Source: Eumeta japonica
Taxonomy: Eukaryota > Arthropoda > Insecta > Lepidoptera > Psychidae
Direction: 5' to 3'
DNA: 64,000 nt
Assembly: GCA_005406025.1 (NCBI GenBank)
Contig: BGZK01000005.1
Span: 1,054,001 to 1,118,000, forward strand
The notes beneath the pieces were generated by a model. The model was not told the origin of the DNA and searched no databases. It saw only the letters and a list, made by a program, of their open reading frames with translations. The translations under genes were made by a program, and so were the position numbers. Shown piece by piece: positions 45,831 through 57,118 of this stretch; the first letter of the stretch is position 1, and the number at the start of each line of letters is the position of its first letter.

Positions 45831-46285
45831 TTCACAGTAATTATGTACGTTTGTCCGTGCGTACTCCATGCGTATAATTTTTCTGTTTAAAAAACAAATT
45901 CAAATGTTTTTTGTTCAAATCGAGCTGTAATTAAAACGCTTTTTGAACGTTCAAATTACGCTATGCAATATGAGTGAAATTAGAAATTTACCAGGTTGTG
46001 AAAAGTCGTTAAACTTTTAAGTAAAAAAAGGAAAAAAAAACTGTAAATTAAGTATAGAATTCCTCTCAAGTACAACTTAACGATGTAATAATATTGTAAG
46101 TTAAGCATACCCCATAAAGAAATATTATAGTTATAATACTAAGTTTTCGACTTGGATTCATATAGATGTTTTGTATGGCAAAATTTTAATTAATAATTCA
46201 AAATTAAAGTAAACATTTAATGAAGTGAATTGTATTAAAATTAACGAGTTTTAATTTTTAATATTTAACACATAATAAACTTACC
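45831..46285. other. AT-rich noncoding stretch
   Basis: Nothing recognised. Confidence 0.45.
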
Positions 46286-46690
46286 AATATCTCCTCAAAT
46301 GCCTAGGATTATCGCATATTCGCTGGGACACAAGCTTCCCAACACTCCTCCTAGATTTTCATGAATACGGATCTCCGGACACCTGTAACCATCTTTGATC
46401 CTGGAGCTTCACCATGTCTTCAGTACACTCAATGGCCGTAGTCCACTCTCCAACGTATAGCTCTCATACGTCTGTGGTCTGTTCAGATTTAGACGGAAAC
46501 TAAAAATCGTGTACGACTTTCGTCACAAAAAGAAGTTGAGGCCGGACGATATTCGACTTGATTTCGGTTCCATTATCTACGATTCCATCGATCGGAATCC
46601 AAAATGGGAATTCCATCCGATACCCAAGCGGATGGAAGCTGAAACCCACCCCACGCTATTGTAGTGAGAATGATGGGTGTCGTAGTTTTT
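46286..46690. other. Complex unassigned segment
   Basis: Balanced base composition and no long frame. On the minus strand a run ECTEDMVKLQDQRWLQVSG (about 46384-46437) looks protein-like and may come from an old retroelement. It matches no family that I can name. Confidence 0.2.
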
Positions 46691-47314
46691 AATACACTTT
46701 CATTGGCTCGACCCGTGCGATTTAATATAATGGAATGTCTAATAGAGATTTTATCGATTCCCAGGCGTGCAAATAATAGAAGTTTTCGTAGATGTATTAA
46801 GAACGGACGATAATGCAGTTTGGGAATGAAAAAAACTTTAAAATTAAAAAAAGATAAACAATAAAAAAAAAAGAACTTTGGCTACATCGTGAAGTTCTGA
46901 TAGCGATAACAGATAATAATTGAGTTGGTCTGATGATGTAGCACGGACTTGATAGTAGGTAGATTCACTCACTTCTGACTGGCGTATCAATTTGAAACAC
47001 ATATACTTGTATCGGTTGGAAGCGTTTTGATAGTGTGTTAACGCAAGAAATTTCGTTTCTCCGTAAGCAGTTCTCGGCACGACTACACGAAGTACACGTT
47101 CAACTGTACGCGTTGCCATTTACATATTTCTTTAATTATTTTTTTTAAAACATCCGTATTAGTCCGATTCGATATGTTACAATTGAAAATTACGGGATTA
47201 CATAAAGGTTTAACAGTTACATTACGTTTATAGGGTCAAGGGCAAAGACCGCTTCGGGAAGTCTTATCGATCGGATCGTTGACATCACAATGATTGTACA
47301 TATGTATATATACA
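46691..47314. other. Noncoding stretch with one odd frame
   Basis: A 91-codon minus-strand frame (46844-47119) starts ATGGCAACGCGTAC in a fair context and passes a donor-like GAA|GTGAGT after about 49 codons. The first half (RTVERVLRVVVPRTAYGETK) looks more protein-like than the AT-rich remainder. I do not recognise it and keep it as a weak candidate only. Confidence 0.25.
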
Positions 47315-47333
47315 TGTGTGTGTGTGTGTGTGT
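47315..47333. repeat. (TG)n microsatellite
   Basis: An uninterrupted TG run of about 19 bp, preceded by a TATATACAT stretch. Confidence 0.85.
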
Positions 47334-48324
47334 TTTAGAAATATTTATATATGTATTATACATTTTATACTATGTAATTTTCATAAATTCGCATAATTAA
47401 AAATACGGGTGTGTTATGTTTGCCAACGTAATGTAATAGCGAAAGCGTAAAGGGAACATAAAACAGAAGGCGCTGATTCTGTTACTACTGATTATCTTCT
47501 ACCTTAGTAGCGATAACTTGGTAAGCTACCGTTTTAGGGTTGTCCCGAAATGTTTCGAAGTGTTATCGATGTCGATAATACTTTTGTCATTTCTATTTAC
47601 GGTCACGTTCGATAATCATGTGTTGTATTGCCTTAAAGTATTTAATTTACGGAATCGAAAATGGAGTAGATATAAAATTCACAAATATTTTTTTAAGTAC
47701 AATAGATGAGATGTACATAAAAATGATCAAAATCAGACAATTTACTATTTTTTACTCTGGTTTATTGTTGGAACAAATTTCATGAGTGCATTGTACAGGT
47801 ATAGCTTAACTAAACTTTTTAGTTCAAGACATGGTGGTATTAATGGCAAATTAGAGTAACCATTTATTGTGATCAGACCCATTTGACGTATTTTTTTAAC
47901 GTTAAATAACTAACAATATGTTCAGATGCACCAAAAATATTTGTATTATAAGTCATGTCGCAATTGTATATTAGTTTAAAATACAATTCTGTATATATGA
48001 TAATATATACGTTTAATGTAGTAACATCATTTACATTTAATAATATATAATAATTGTACGACATATGAGATATCTGAATAATCATAAAAATAAATTTATT
48101 TTATGTACTGAATATTATTAATTAAAAGATTACTACTGTAGATCTATGAACACAAATAATAGTTTCTATAGTTGTTAATTTTCATGAGTTGTTGTTTCAT
48201 GAATGTTAACCTCATTAGATTAGAGTGATCTTTAGGCAGTTTCGATTCCATCCATTACCTTAAATTGTTTGATCACTTGTTTTTTTTTATGGCAGCTTCG
48301 AGAGGCAAAATCGTGTGCGAACCG
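47334..48324. other. AT-rich noncoding stretch
   Basis: Nothing recognised. The frames at 47518-47709 and 47873-48085 are unsupported. Confidence 0.45.
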
Positions 48325-48595
48325 CCAAAAAGTAGGCGATCACGGCCGCCCATGGACTTTTGCAATCTCAGAGGACTTACCAGTGCGTTATCAGTCCCAT
48401 GAGTAGAAATAGAATATGTGATGGAAGAGGAGTGGGCTGATGGGAACGAGAGTGGAGCAATGGAGAGGAAGTTAGAAGATGAAGAAGATTTGGGTTACAG
48501 AAACTCCACTCATCGGACGATATGCAACAGCGGAAGTTTTGACTTCACGTCTGTATTCTTTGAAAGTGTGATATCTTACTGGTTGAGGCACATAT
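48325..48595 (+). repeat. Lepidopteran interspersed repeat, copy 2
   Basis: It shares the block order of 31226-31512: CACGGCCGCCCATGGACTT, CCAGTGCGTTATCAG, CTCATCGGACGATATGCAAC and GAAAGTGTGATATCTTACTGG. It has an extra purine-rich GGAAGTTAGAAGATGAAGAA insertion. The 64-codon frame at 48418-48612 is inside the repeat and is not a gene. Confidence 0.55.
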
Positions 48596-49357
48596 TATTT
48601 AAATCTGAATAAATATATTTAATTTCAACATAATATTTATTTTGGGTGGATTTTAAGACCAAGTCATTAATAATTGATTTCGATTTGATATTTCTACACA
48701 GAGTTCGTAAAGGACAAAAAATTACAGTTTCTGGATGTCGTATTATGTTTCGCTTTCTTCGTTCCCAAATACCTATTAATTGAAAAAAAAAAATAGTCAT
48801 TGTACCTAAATAAAAGTTTCAATATTTTTAGATAATTCAGTAAATTTTGTTGAATTTATTATTAGATTTTTTAAATAAATGAAGATGGCATTTTAGTCGG
48901 GAAATATTAAAATTAATATTTCGTGAAAATATAGGACATAAAAGTTTCAAAACGAGCAATTGCAGCTATCAAATATGCCCTAATCGCATATGTTTTACAT
49001 CGTTAGCACCATCCGATCGCTTCAATACCATCGATATCGATAAAGATTGACGATAGGCCATCACTAAACGCCCGGTAAAATATCATGCAGCTTCGGCGGA
49101 GGCGTCTAAGTCGTTTAACAGTTTTATTGCATCGTAGGAATCTTTTAGAAGTGCAACTGACCGCTATTAAATAATTAACGTAACGAATCACTGTTTAACG
49201 TAACGATTTAATTTAATAATGGAAAAATTACTTCTACCCGTGGCCGTATAACATATTATCTATAGGGCTGCCTGCCCTCGGACTTATAAATACGTTATAC
49301 GGCCTGTCTTACATATTTACTGGTCGGCATTTTGTTTGTCGGTCGTAGCTGGGGAAA
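48596..49357. other. AT-rich noncoding stretch
   Basis: Nothing recognised. Confidence 0.45.
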
Positions 49358-49370
49358 GGGGGGGGGGGGG
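49358..49370 (+). repeat. G13 homopolymer
   Basis: A run of 13 G following GGGGAAA. Long G runs are uncommon in such AT-rich DNA. It could form G-quadruplex-like structures or be a sequencing or assembly weak point. Confidence 0.9.
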
Positions 49371-49472
49371 AGATCATTTTCGTATACATCAGGAAAAATA
49401 TGTCAATCAGTTCTAAGGCACTCGCCAGCTATAACCGTCTCGGTTTCATTAAACACTAATAACAAATTAAAC

Positions 49473-49536
49473 AGACATACATTTAGATACGTAAATGTAT
49501 GTAAAGATATACACATACTTATCTAAATGTATGTCT
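49473..49536. other. Perfect 17-bp hairpin of pre-miRNA size
   Basis: AGACATACATTTAGATA (49473-49489) is perfectly inverted at 49520-49536. The 30-base middle contains further partially pairing GTATGT/ACATAC sequence, giving a 64-base hairpin. It is similar in size to a microRNA precursor, but the AT-rich palindrome could equally be a chance or mutational product. No known miRNA seed was recognised. Confidence 0.4.
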
Positions 49537-50055
49537 ATTCATCGACAGCATATCTCTTAAATAGTAGAAAATGATAAAAGAATGGCACAGTTACAGAAAA
49601 TAATGATCCAATTGTAGGACCTTTAAGTAAAAAAAAATACTATTATATAAGAATATTTTATTAGAGATTATAAGATGGCACGTCAAACGCAAATTTGTTA
49701 AAGCAAAATTATAAAAATCTGTAGATTTTTTTCCGTGTTTTATTCTTTTTATTTTTTTGTTTAACACTCGTTCGTAAAAGAAACTGTAATTGTGTTTCAG
49801 ATCATATTTGAAAGTACTCCTAAAAAAATATTGATAAAAAAAAAGACATGCACATCCAAAAGATATATTGGTTTGCATTAACTACAAAGCAATAAAAATT
49901 GTGCAACGTGAAAATTACCAAAATTCAGCAACAAAAGTCTGTAACTCCCTTCAATTACAGGCTGTTATTGTGTTTAAGTTCTATGACGTCACGACCGTCG
50001 GACACTAAACGTAATACCAAAATATGTCAATGCGAAAATTTGAGTTACCGTAAAG
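49537..50055. other. AT-rich noncoding stretch
   Basis: Nothing recognised. A 95-codon minus frame at 49591-49878 is Phe/Tyr/Lys/Asn-rich and unsupported. Confidence 0.45.
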
Positions 50056-50545
50056 GTTGCAATCATCCCGAGCCACGCCCTCCCACAATCATCTAATTTC
50101 AGATCGACATACTTGGCCCTTAAGCCCCCCACGCTGGACCCCGTTCCGTGACAACGACGTCCGGAGCCGATAGCTTTATTCGCCCCCCGAGGGCGCAGAA
50201 CGGCCCCCTCACCTTGAAAACTCATCGAGATCGGGATTTAATCGGGCCTGTACCCGCTACCGTCCAGTTGGAAGACAACGCTTTCGACTACTGGTCCCTT
50301 TACAATCGAGCTGATAAAACGGATGTGCGGACGTGTCCCGCACGGGCGGTGATCGAATCCGGGACGCGGATACGAAAAATGGAACGCGTACGTGTTTGTG
50401 AAGGACCCGCGTAACGAAAGTGTGACGTAACCCGTTCCCCTGTTCCCGTATCCTGAACGAGGTCGTCGACCTTGGTTTTTTGTGCGGCCGCGCGCTCCTT
50501 CGGAAAGGTGGTGACGACGGTGGTGGTAGTTTTTTTCTACCGTTT
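50056..50545. promoter_or_regulatory. Long GC/CpG-rich island
   Basis: One of the longest GC-rich blocks of the window. Open frames exist on both strands (50148-50414 plus, 49989-50225 and 50257-50568 minus). Stop codons are rare in such DNA, and no splice pair was found. A lone box-B-like GATCGAATCCGGG near 50350 lacks a box A. Candidate regulatory DNA or an unrecognised exon-bearing region. Confidence 0.35.
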
Positions 50546-51466
50546 CGTCTTGTGTTTTTTTTTTTCACCGTCGCCGCCTACCAAAAAAGGAGTTTTATTC
50601 GAGTTTAATTGCGGAGTCCGCTCTTTTTTTTCTGCCGCGTTGACAAATCATCAGTTTTAATTGCGTCGATAGGTATGTAGATGTCTCCATTTCAATTTGT
50701 ATCGCGCATAAATTATATTTGTGGAGATTTTCGTTTGTTTTTTTTTTTTTGGGAATGAAGTGTTTTCGTAGTCTTGTTTTTCTTTCCTAAGATTTATGGG
50801 TTGATTTTTGAAATCGTCCAATTTCGCTTTCAAAATTTCGATTTAATCCTATCATATATTTTAATGTAATCAAATAAATTCATAATCTCGTTAATATTAT
50901 TTAATAATACAGTCCCAATAATGAAAATCATCAAAACGCACTTCGCTTATTCACAAATACGTAACGATAAAGCAAATATTATTCTCGATAAAACGATATA
51001 AATATTCCGTCTTATTATGAAATTATATTGTATTTTAGAAAACTTATTTTAATATTATTGCATTATCGATTATCATATATCTATGTTTAATTAAAATACA
51101 TCGCTTCTTTAAAAAAAAAAAAAGCTGCCATACGAAAAGCTTAGCGGCCCGTTAACTGCAGGCTATCAATTCTCCCGTCAGTGAATGCTGTTTGTTTGTT
51201 ATTTACGCTAAACATGTTTTAGAGCTTAAATAGCTTCCACATGAATATTTGTTGCAGCTTAGTCGAAACCGATGTTCGAAAGTTATGCAAAGTTGAAATG
51301 TTCATTTATCGCTTCGACGGCTGGTCACTGGCGTAGTTTCTGATTGACAAACGCGTCTATTTGGCTTCAAGTCAAAATCCAATGAATGCCTTGGAGGTAA
51401 AAGAATTGGATTATTTAAAAATGACAGAAAAATGAAACTGTCTTTTTTGAATGCGAAAAAGAGTAA
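50546..51466. other. Noncoding stretch
   Basis: T-rich at first, then AT-rich. A more complex part at 51120-51380 has no recognised feature. Confidence 0.45.
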
Positions 51467-51728
51467 AAGCGGTGCGCTTTAAACTCTCGTTTGTGATAAA
51501 TTATCTGCTGACTGTTAAAGTTAAAAACTAAACATGTCGAAATATCGGTGATGTTAGAGATACTGTACATTTGTGACATTAGTTTAATGTAACAAGTGTC
51601 AAATATCTTTAAAATTAAGTCGGTCAAGTGCCAATTGTGAATTGTAGACCGACGTATTTTGACGTGTTTAGTTTTTAACTTTAACAGTTAATCAATCATT
51701 TCAAACTAGAGTTTGAAGCACACCGCTG
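51467..51728 (+). mobile_element. MITE, CAGCGGTGTG family, copy 2
   Basis: The left end AAGCGGTGCGCTTTAAACTC and the right end GTTTGAAGCACACCGCTG are inverted to each other and match copy 1 at 17049-17275. Internal TTGACGTGTTTAG and AACAGTTAAT blocks are shared. It is followed by TA and preceded by GTA, consistent with a TA target duplication. It is diverged from copy 1. Confidence 0.7.
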
Positions 51729-52130
51729 TAGGTGTGAATACACACCGAAATAATTATTCAAGTTAAGCTCGTTATAGACGTTCAGAATGATATTATTTAA
51801 ATATTTATTCTATAATGTATCACGTTTGAATGGAAATCCAAACTAAAAAATAAACGAATGGCCTCGAGAGAAGCCTAGCTTCTACGCATTTTTCGTTTAA
51901 AGTGATTTTCGTTTTGTAGTGTGCACTATCGTTAAAGTTAAATGTAAAATGTATATATGTATTAAAATTCATAAAGAGTTCATGAATCTCAAAAGTAGCG
52001 TTGTTCGTCATACGTACAGACAGAGCACCAGTTTCAAAAGCGCGGATAGCCGTACTTGCGCATAGAGTTGTGTGCGCATGAGTACACACACACACACATT
52101 GTCTCACTCACAGACACACCCGTGTGTGCG
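51729..52130. other. Noncoding stretch with a short CA tract
   Basis: A (CA)n tract of about 16 bp is at 52084-52099. The 95-codon minus frame at 51820-52107 is unsupported. Confidence 0.4.
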
Positions 52131-52560
52131 TCTACGTGTAAGACAACGGAGAAAGAAATGAACGGTGACGGTGACGCTTGTCCCGTGTCGGCGGTGACGG
52201 TATTCCATCGGCCTACACCGCGATGACCGTGCGCGTGATCACACTGAAATGCTTCGCTTTCGAAAAGAAGACGGTCAAAATATGAATAATACCTTATCGT
52301 TTGTTTTATTTATTTTTCTGTTTTAGTGATTCTTCCCGTACGTTTCGATAAGGACTCCCTTTGTTCGCACTCGGGCCGAATTAACGCTTTGAATGGCGAA
52401 GCCCGCATGCGAGCGCCGCGGCGCGCGCGACAATGCGGCCGGCCCCCCCGAGCTAAAAGTGTTCCGGAAAAAATTATTAAAAACGCGAAAGAAAGAGTTA
52501 AATTTAAAATGGAAGGGGGCGAGGGCGGGTTTAAAAAAAAACCGCTTTAATCCCCGGACC
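52131..52560. promoter_or_regulatory. GC/CpG-rich island
   Basis: It begins with a GGTGACGGTGACG direct repeat near 52163 and rises to a very CpG-dense core at 52395-52460. Overlapping frames run on both strands (52326-52550 plus, 52323-52562 minus). Candidate regulatory DNA. Confidence 0.35.
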
Positions 52561-52970
52561 AAACACAGCTGAGGGAAGTTCGATGCACGCGCACAGAAGG
52601 GGTTTCAGAGACGTGGATAATTTTTTTTTTCGTGATTTGTTGTCGTAACTCCGGATTATAGAAGACGGCCATGATGCTTTTTATTGATTAAATATCTCGT
52701 GTGTGCGGTCGATGGAATCGTGAAAGCTTAAAAGGTTTTTCGTTAATTCAAAATCTGCATTAAAAGGATGCACGCGACAGTAAACGTGAAGCGGTATAAA
52801 ATATGTATTAATTGTGCACATGATTGCGTGTGTATGTGTGTAGCAATATTTATTTATTACAAATATATTCAATATCTTGTTCTTGACATGTGTTACGGTC
52901 TAAATGTTATGGTTACCCCGATTCGTTCAGCTGGTTAGGTTCAAGCTCCTGCAATATAATATTAACTAGC
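52561..52970. other. Noncoding stretch
   Basis: Nothing recognised. Confidence 0.45.
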
Positions 52971-53250
52971 TTCCCGCTCGTGGCTTCGTCTGCTTGGACA
53001 CGTAATGCATTCCCTCATCTTTCGTGTCGATCGATCTTGCTGACAATTCCAACTTCCGTTTCGCTCTCAAATCTGACCCTGGCCCTGCTGTTGCCGATTT
53101 CAATCTCGGTGTGGTTCAAAATTTCGGTTCGGGTCTTGTCTCTCGAACCTGCTTTCAATTTAGATTCCGCTACCGGTCACGGTTGTGATTCGTGCGAAGT
53201 CGGTATAAATTCTAGTAAAATAAAATATAAGCTGTATCCGTCGGGAATAG
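52971..53250 (+). repeat. ACTAGC / GTGGCTTCGTCTGCTTGG repeat copy
   Basis: It begins AACTAGCTTCCCGCTCGTGG and CTTCGTCTGCTTGGACACG, then shows TTCCAACTTCCG, CCGATTTCAATCTCGG and TTTCGGTTCGGGTC units. The layout is the same as at 24131-24356 and, inverted, 23540-23757. The 121-codon frame at 52890-53255 results from the triplet-like periodicity of this repeat. Confidence 0.55.
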
Positions 53251-53459
53251 TGTAGCTTTCTATGAATCGAAGAATTTTGAGAATCGATGTTGCAGTTCGG
53301 TCCGGTGGTACAAATACGCGGGCCAAGTCGGAGACAAACGCCAGTATATGTGACTAAAACACGAGCTTATCGAATACGACGTCGAACGTGGCGGAGTCAC
53401 AAAGCGATCGGTGAAGAGCTTCCAAAGAGAATCGATGTATATTTCTGTTTATAAAAAAA

Positions 53460-53854
53460 ATTGGTTGTCTGTAAAGTCGCTCTGCCGACGATAATTTTAC
53501 GCGATAACGTTATAAGAAAACATTGATGAATAATTGCATACTTTTATGAATTGAATTGAATTATTATCACTGAATTATCATTATTTTGTGTAATACAAAG
53601 AAGGACTTAATTGAAAATGTCAATGTTTTCGATAAATTAACATTTATTTGCACGCGTTAATTCAAATATTTTTCTACTTAAATTATACAGTAAAGAGATA
53701 GATGCGTCACAAGTCGAACGCTTAGGCCGATCGTGTCTTTCTATTGTTCCGCGCTCTCGCTCGCACGCTCGGCTCAGGCGGAACGCGACAATGAGTCATG
53801 CTTTTTCGTGCGTGCAGCCGGCGTTCTTCTATTTATAAGAGGTTATCACGTCAA
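53460..53854 (+). mobile_element. TTGGTTGTCTGTAAAGTCG MITE, copy B
   Basis: Left end TTGGTTGTCTGTAAAGTCG and right end TTATAAGAGGTTATCACGTC. The AT-rich half (ATTGATGAATAATTGCATAC) and the GC-rich core (CGCGCTCTCGCTCGCAC and GCGGAACGCGACAATGAG) match copy A closely. TGAGTCA is at 53792-53798. Confidence 0.8.
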
Positions 53855-55520
53855 TAGTTCACATAATTATGAAACAGTTTACATGAATATTAATAAAAAA
53901 AGACGAACGCTTCGGACGTTTTGTATTCGAACGCCTCAAAATAAAATGAACACTTCTCATTCGACCTTTCTTCAATTTTCATCTTTCTGTATTTCCTTTC
54001 TTTATATTTTAAAAATGCAGTTTTCAGCATAACATGTGCACTTGAAGCGAACCATAAAGCCGTTTTAGTCAGCGCCTAAGTAATAAGGTAATGTGATCGT
54101 GGGTCGGTGTGTGTTTGTGAAGTGTCTTTGTTCTCGGAGCTGTGACATTTGTCTTTCTTGACACGCCGCGTTCGAGTCAAAGAGACGCTGGTCGACAAGG
54201 ATTTCTTTTGTTGTGAATTAGGCGGAGGCTTTATTAAGAAGTGTATTTGAAATAGTAATTGGCAAATAAAAAAAAATTGTAGTATACCATGTAGTGGCTT
54301 ATTTAATCTAAATCTTGAGTCAAATAAATAAATAAATACTCGGAATTGTATAGCCTCGGAAACTTTGGTCGGTACATGTGAGATTTATTAACAGTTTAAG
54401 ATCCAATTTCTCTAGCAAAAGTTAAAAAATACTAGGCCGTTAAAACAAAATTATAGATTACTTTTTATGAAGAAAACATTCTAAATCAAAATTAACGGAA
54501 ACAAGCTGTTAATTTTAACATCATTTGTTTACATCAATTGATGAAACTGGGTCTTAGATTATAAAAGTAAATATTCCTTATTTTTTTTCACATTGATTTG
54601 CAATGATCTGTCGCTTTTCTATAAAAATATCGTTACTTGTCAAATCGAACATTTTTGATATAGTGAGAGACGAATATTATTAGAAGAAACGTCGTCTAAG
54701 GAAAAAAAAATGAAGCGGTCAAGTGCTAAAAAGGTTAGCGTGGATAGTATTCCGTAGCATGTCATCGCATTACTTATTTTAAATGAGACTTGAATTTTTT
54801 TGTAACATTTTTTTTTGATTTGCCTATTGTTGAATTCCGGTCTGTTGCGTATACTTCAATAAGTAGATTAACTTTGATTGACAAAAAGTAATCTAATATT
54901 GTGTTTTAGATTACCCCGAAATTAAATTTTTTCGTACTCTCTAAAATTTAGATTTTCAGAAATATCTCGAAAACTATTGTATATGTAAAGCTGAAATTCT
55001 GTATCTCCTCAAAAATCTAACGTTAAGTGCTTTCTGAATTAAGAGGGAAAATGATTTATTTTTGTACATACTTTCTTTTAGGTTAAGATTTTTTTAATTT
55101 TAAAATGAAATATTTCTATTTCTTGTAACGAGCTCTTTAATTTAATAAATCACGTCATATGAATATTTTCAATTTTTCTAATTCGCTTGCTAAATAAACG
55201 CACAAAAAAAATGGGGATTCTTTTATTTACACCGTATATTTTTAATTTAGTAATAACTTTGTTTTAGTACCAAATTCGTACTTTTTTCATCAGGTAGATT
55301 CGGTGAACACATGTGAACGACTGGCCGAGACGAAAGTGTTCACATAAAGGTTCTATTTTTCACCAGATATGTGGAATCTTAAACGAAAAAAAAAATAAGC
55401 TGCACTGACTCACCGGTTCATGTGTCACACACGAAAAATTGTTGATGTAATCACGGCGGTAATATTTTCCAAAAAAAAAATCCTATTTCGTACTAATTTA
55501 AAAAAATTTATACGATACAT
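53855..55520. other. Noncoding stretch
   Basis: No gene was recognised. The 99-codon frame at 53733-54032 starts inside MITE copy B and runs into AT-rich flank. A small inverted pair GTGAACAC / GTGTTCAC lies at about 55302-55346. Confidence 0.45.
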
Positions 55521-55987
55521 TTTTTGACGTGACAACGTCTTAAATTAGGTTGCGGCTGGGAGTCACTTATGAAAAGTGTAACGCTCGGTAACGTTACGAT
55601 GAGTCACCGAACGAGAGAGGCCGCCGAATGCCTTGCGTCTCTCTCCCACTCAACTATGATCGGTCTGCCGCGCGCAGCACTAGAGAATTAGTGCATAGCT
55701 TGCAAATGTATTGCAAGTTATTGTATGTATATTTGTATATAAATACGTATGTATGTGTAAAGGTAAAAATAAAATTTTGTTAATATGAAATTCAGTGCGA
55801 GATTCTTTGTATAAATTAATGTTTTAAATATAATTCTTTGTATAAATAAATGTTTTAAATTGTTACTATTATTTCATCCTTCTTCCTACTATACGAATGA
55901 ATATTCACATTAAAATGATTTTACCATTCAAAGTCGTTGTCACGTAAAACTTTCGCCCGTATACCGACTTTACAGGCAACCAATTTT
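55521..55987 (-). mobile_element. TTGGTTGCCTGTAAAGTCG MITE, copy D
   Basis: Minus-strand copy. In + coordinates it begins TTTTTGACGTGACAACGTCT and ends CGACTTTACAGGCAACCAA. Its GC-rich core contains AACGTTACGATGAGTCACCG with TGAGTCA at 55600-55606. It is almost identical to copy E, with only a handful of one- or two-base differences, and its AT-rich half matches copy C. Confidence 0.85.
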
Positions 55988-56250
55988 TTAAACACTGTAA
56001 CCCCATCCCTTCGAGCGAACGCTTTTTCACGGTGACCGGTTTCGGCCGCGGCGCTCATAGCGCGGCCGCCGCCATGACGAAACCAATTTAAAAATGGAAG
56101 GGTTTCGCTTTTCGGTCCAATTTAAAAAAAATGAGCTCGCGCGACGACTGATTTGACGGATCGGATGGTAGTGTGTGGAGGGGGTTATGCGCGAGCGCAT
56201 CATTTCAACGGATTTCGTTTTTTATTTTTTTAATGTAAGGACGCCGTCTC
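55988..56250. promoter_or_regulatory. GC-rich island between MITE copies
   Basis: TTTCGGCCGCGGCGCTCATA and GCGCGGCCGCCGCCATGACG followed by AAACCAATTTAAAAATGG. A similar TCCAATTTAAAAAAAATG lies just downstream. Candidate regulatory DNA. Confidence 0.3.
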
Positions 56251-57118
56251 CTTGATCTTAGTGGGTATTAGGCGTGCCGTGCAAAAGCTATGGGATGCAG
56301 GTCCGATTGGCAATGCGTGAATGAAATATGCAAACTTGTATCTATTGTTTTTTTGCTTTAATGTGTTCTTTTCCGTTTCCAAACTTTAATTTAAAATTTA
56401 GTTTTGACACTAATTCGACATAAATAGCGTTAATTGTTTTTTGGAATGATTCATTATGATACTAATTTTAACACATTCACTATGCGGTTTTGGTGATATA
56501 TAGAAAGAATAAATGATTAAGAGCCTCTTCCACCGTCTCTTTTTAAACTGACATTTAACAAAAAGTCACTTTTAAAATTAATTTTGCTTTCTTCGTCCTC
56601 CTTTCATTGGTTGTTCGAGCTAAAACCCGTTAAAAGGCAGCCATGGAACGCAAATTTTATTTAAAACTTGACTTTTCGTTAAGTGCCAGTTGTTGAAATA
56701 CATCCTTTAGTTTTATTGATGCTCTTAATATAGACAAATAATTGCAATCTAAACAATTTTATACAAATCATAAATATTAAAAAGTAGCTAATAAAAGGTT
56801 TTTTAATTTTAATGATAAAACATCGATATCAATAAATTAAAATCATAATTACAATCGCTATCAGTCTTTGGCATTTATAGGTACGTTAAGACTATAAATC
56901 TTTGGTAATATTTGTTAATATTGTACAGTCAAAGTAACAACTTTATTTACGAGTGTAATAGCTGAGCGCAGTGTCAGATTAAAGTCAAAATACTTGATTG
57001 TTCAATGATTCTAAAACAATAATATGCAGACATTTATTTGATTTTTTTGGGTAATGTAAGTAGTTATAAATATATTGTAACAAATGTGAAATAAATAAAT
57101 CGGTATATTTATAAAATT
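56251..57118. other. Noncoding stretch
   Basis: Nothing recognised. Confidence 0.45.

Noticed and set aside
50340..50365. tRNA box-B-like GATCGAATCCGGG
   Set aside because: No box A at the right distance and no cloverleaf.
52890..53255. 121-codon + strand frame
   Set aside because: Falls within a repeat whose quasi-triplet periodicity suppresses stops. The same repeat yields spurious frames at 23420-23755 and 24164-24355.
53733..54032. 99-codon frame starting SFYCSALSLARSAQAERDNE
   Set aside because: Begins in the GC-rich core of MITE copy B. The same peptide arises in copy A at 42413-42622 and belongs to a noncoding element.
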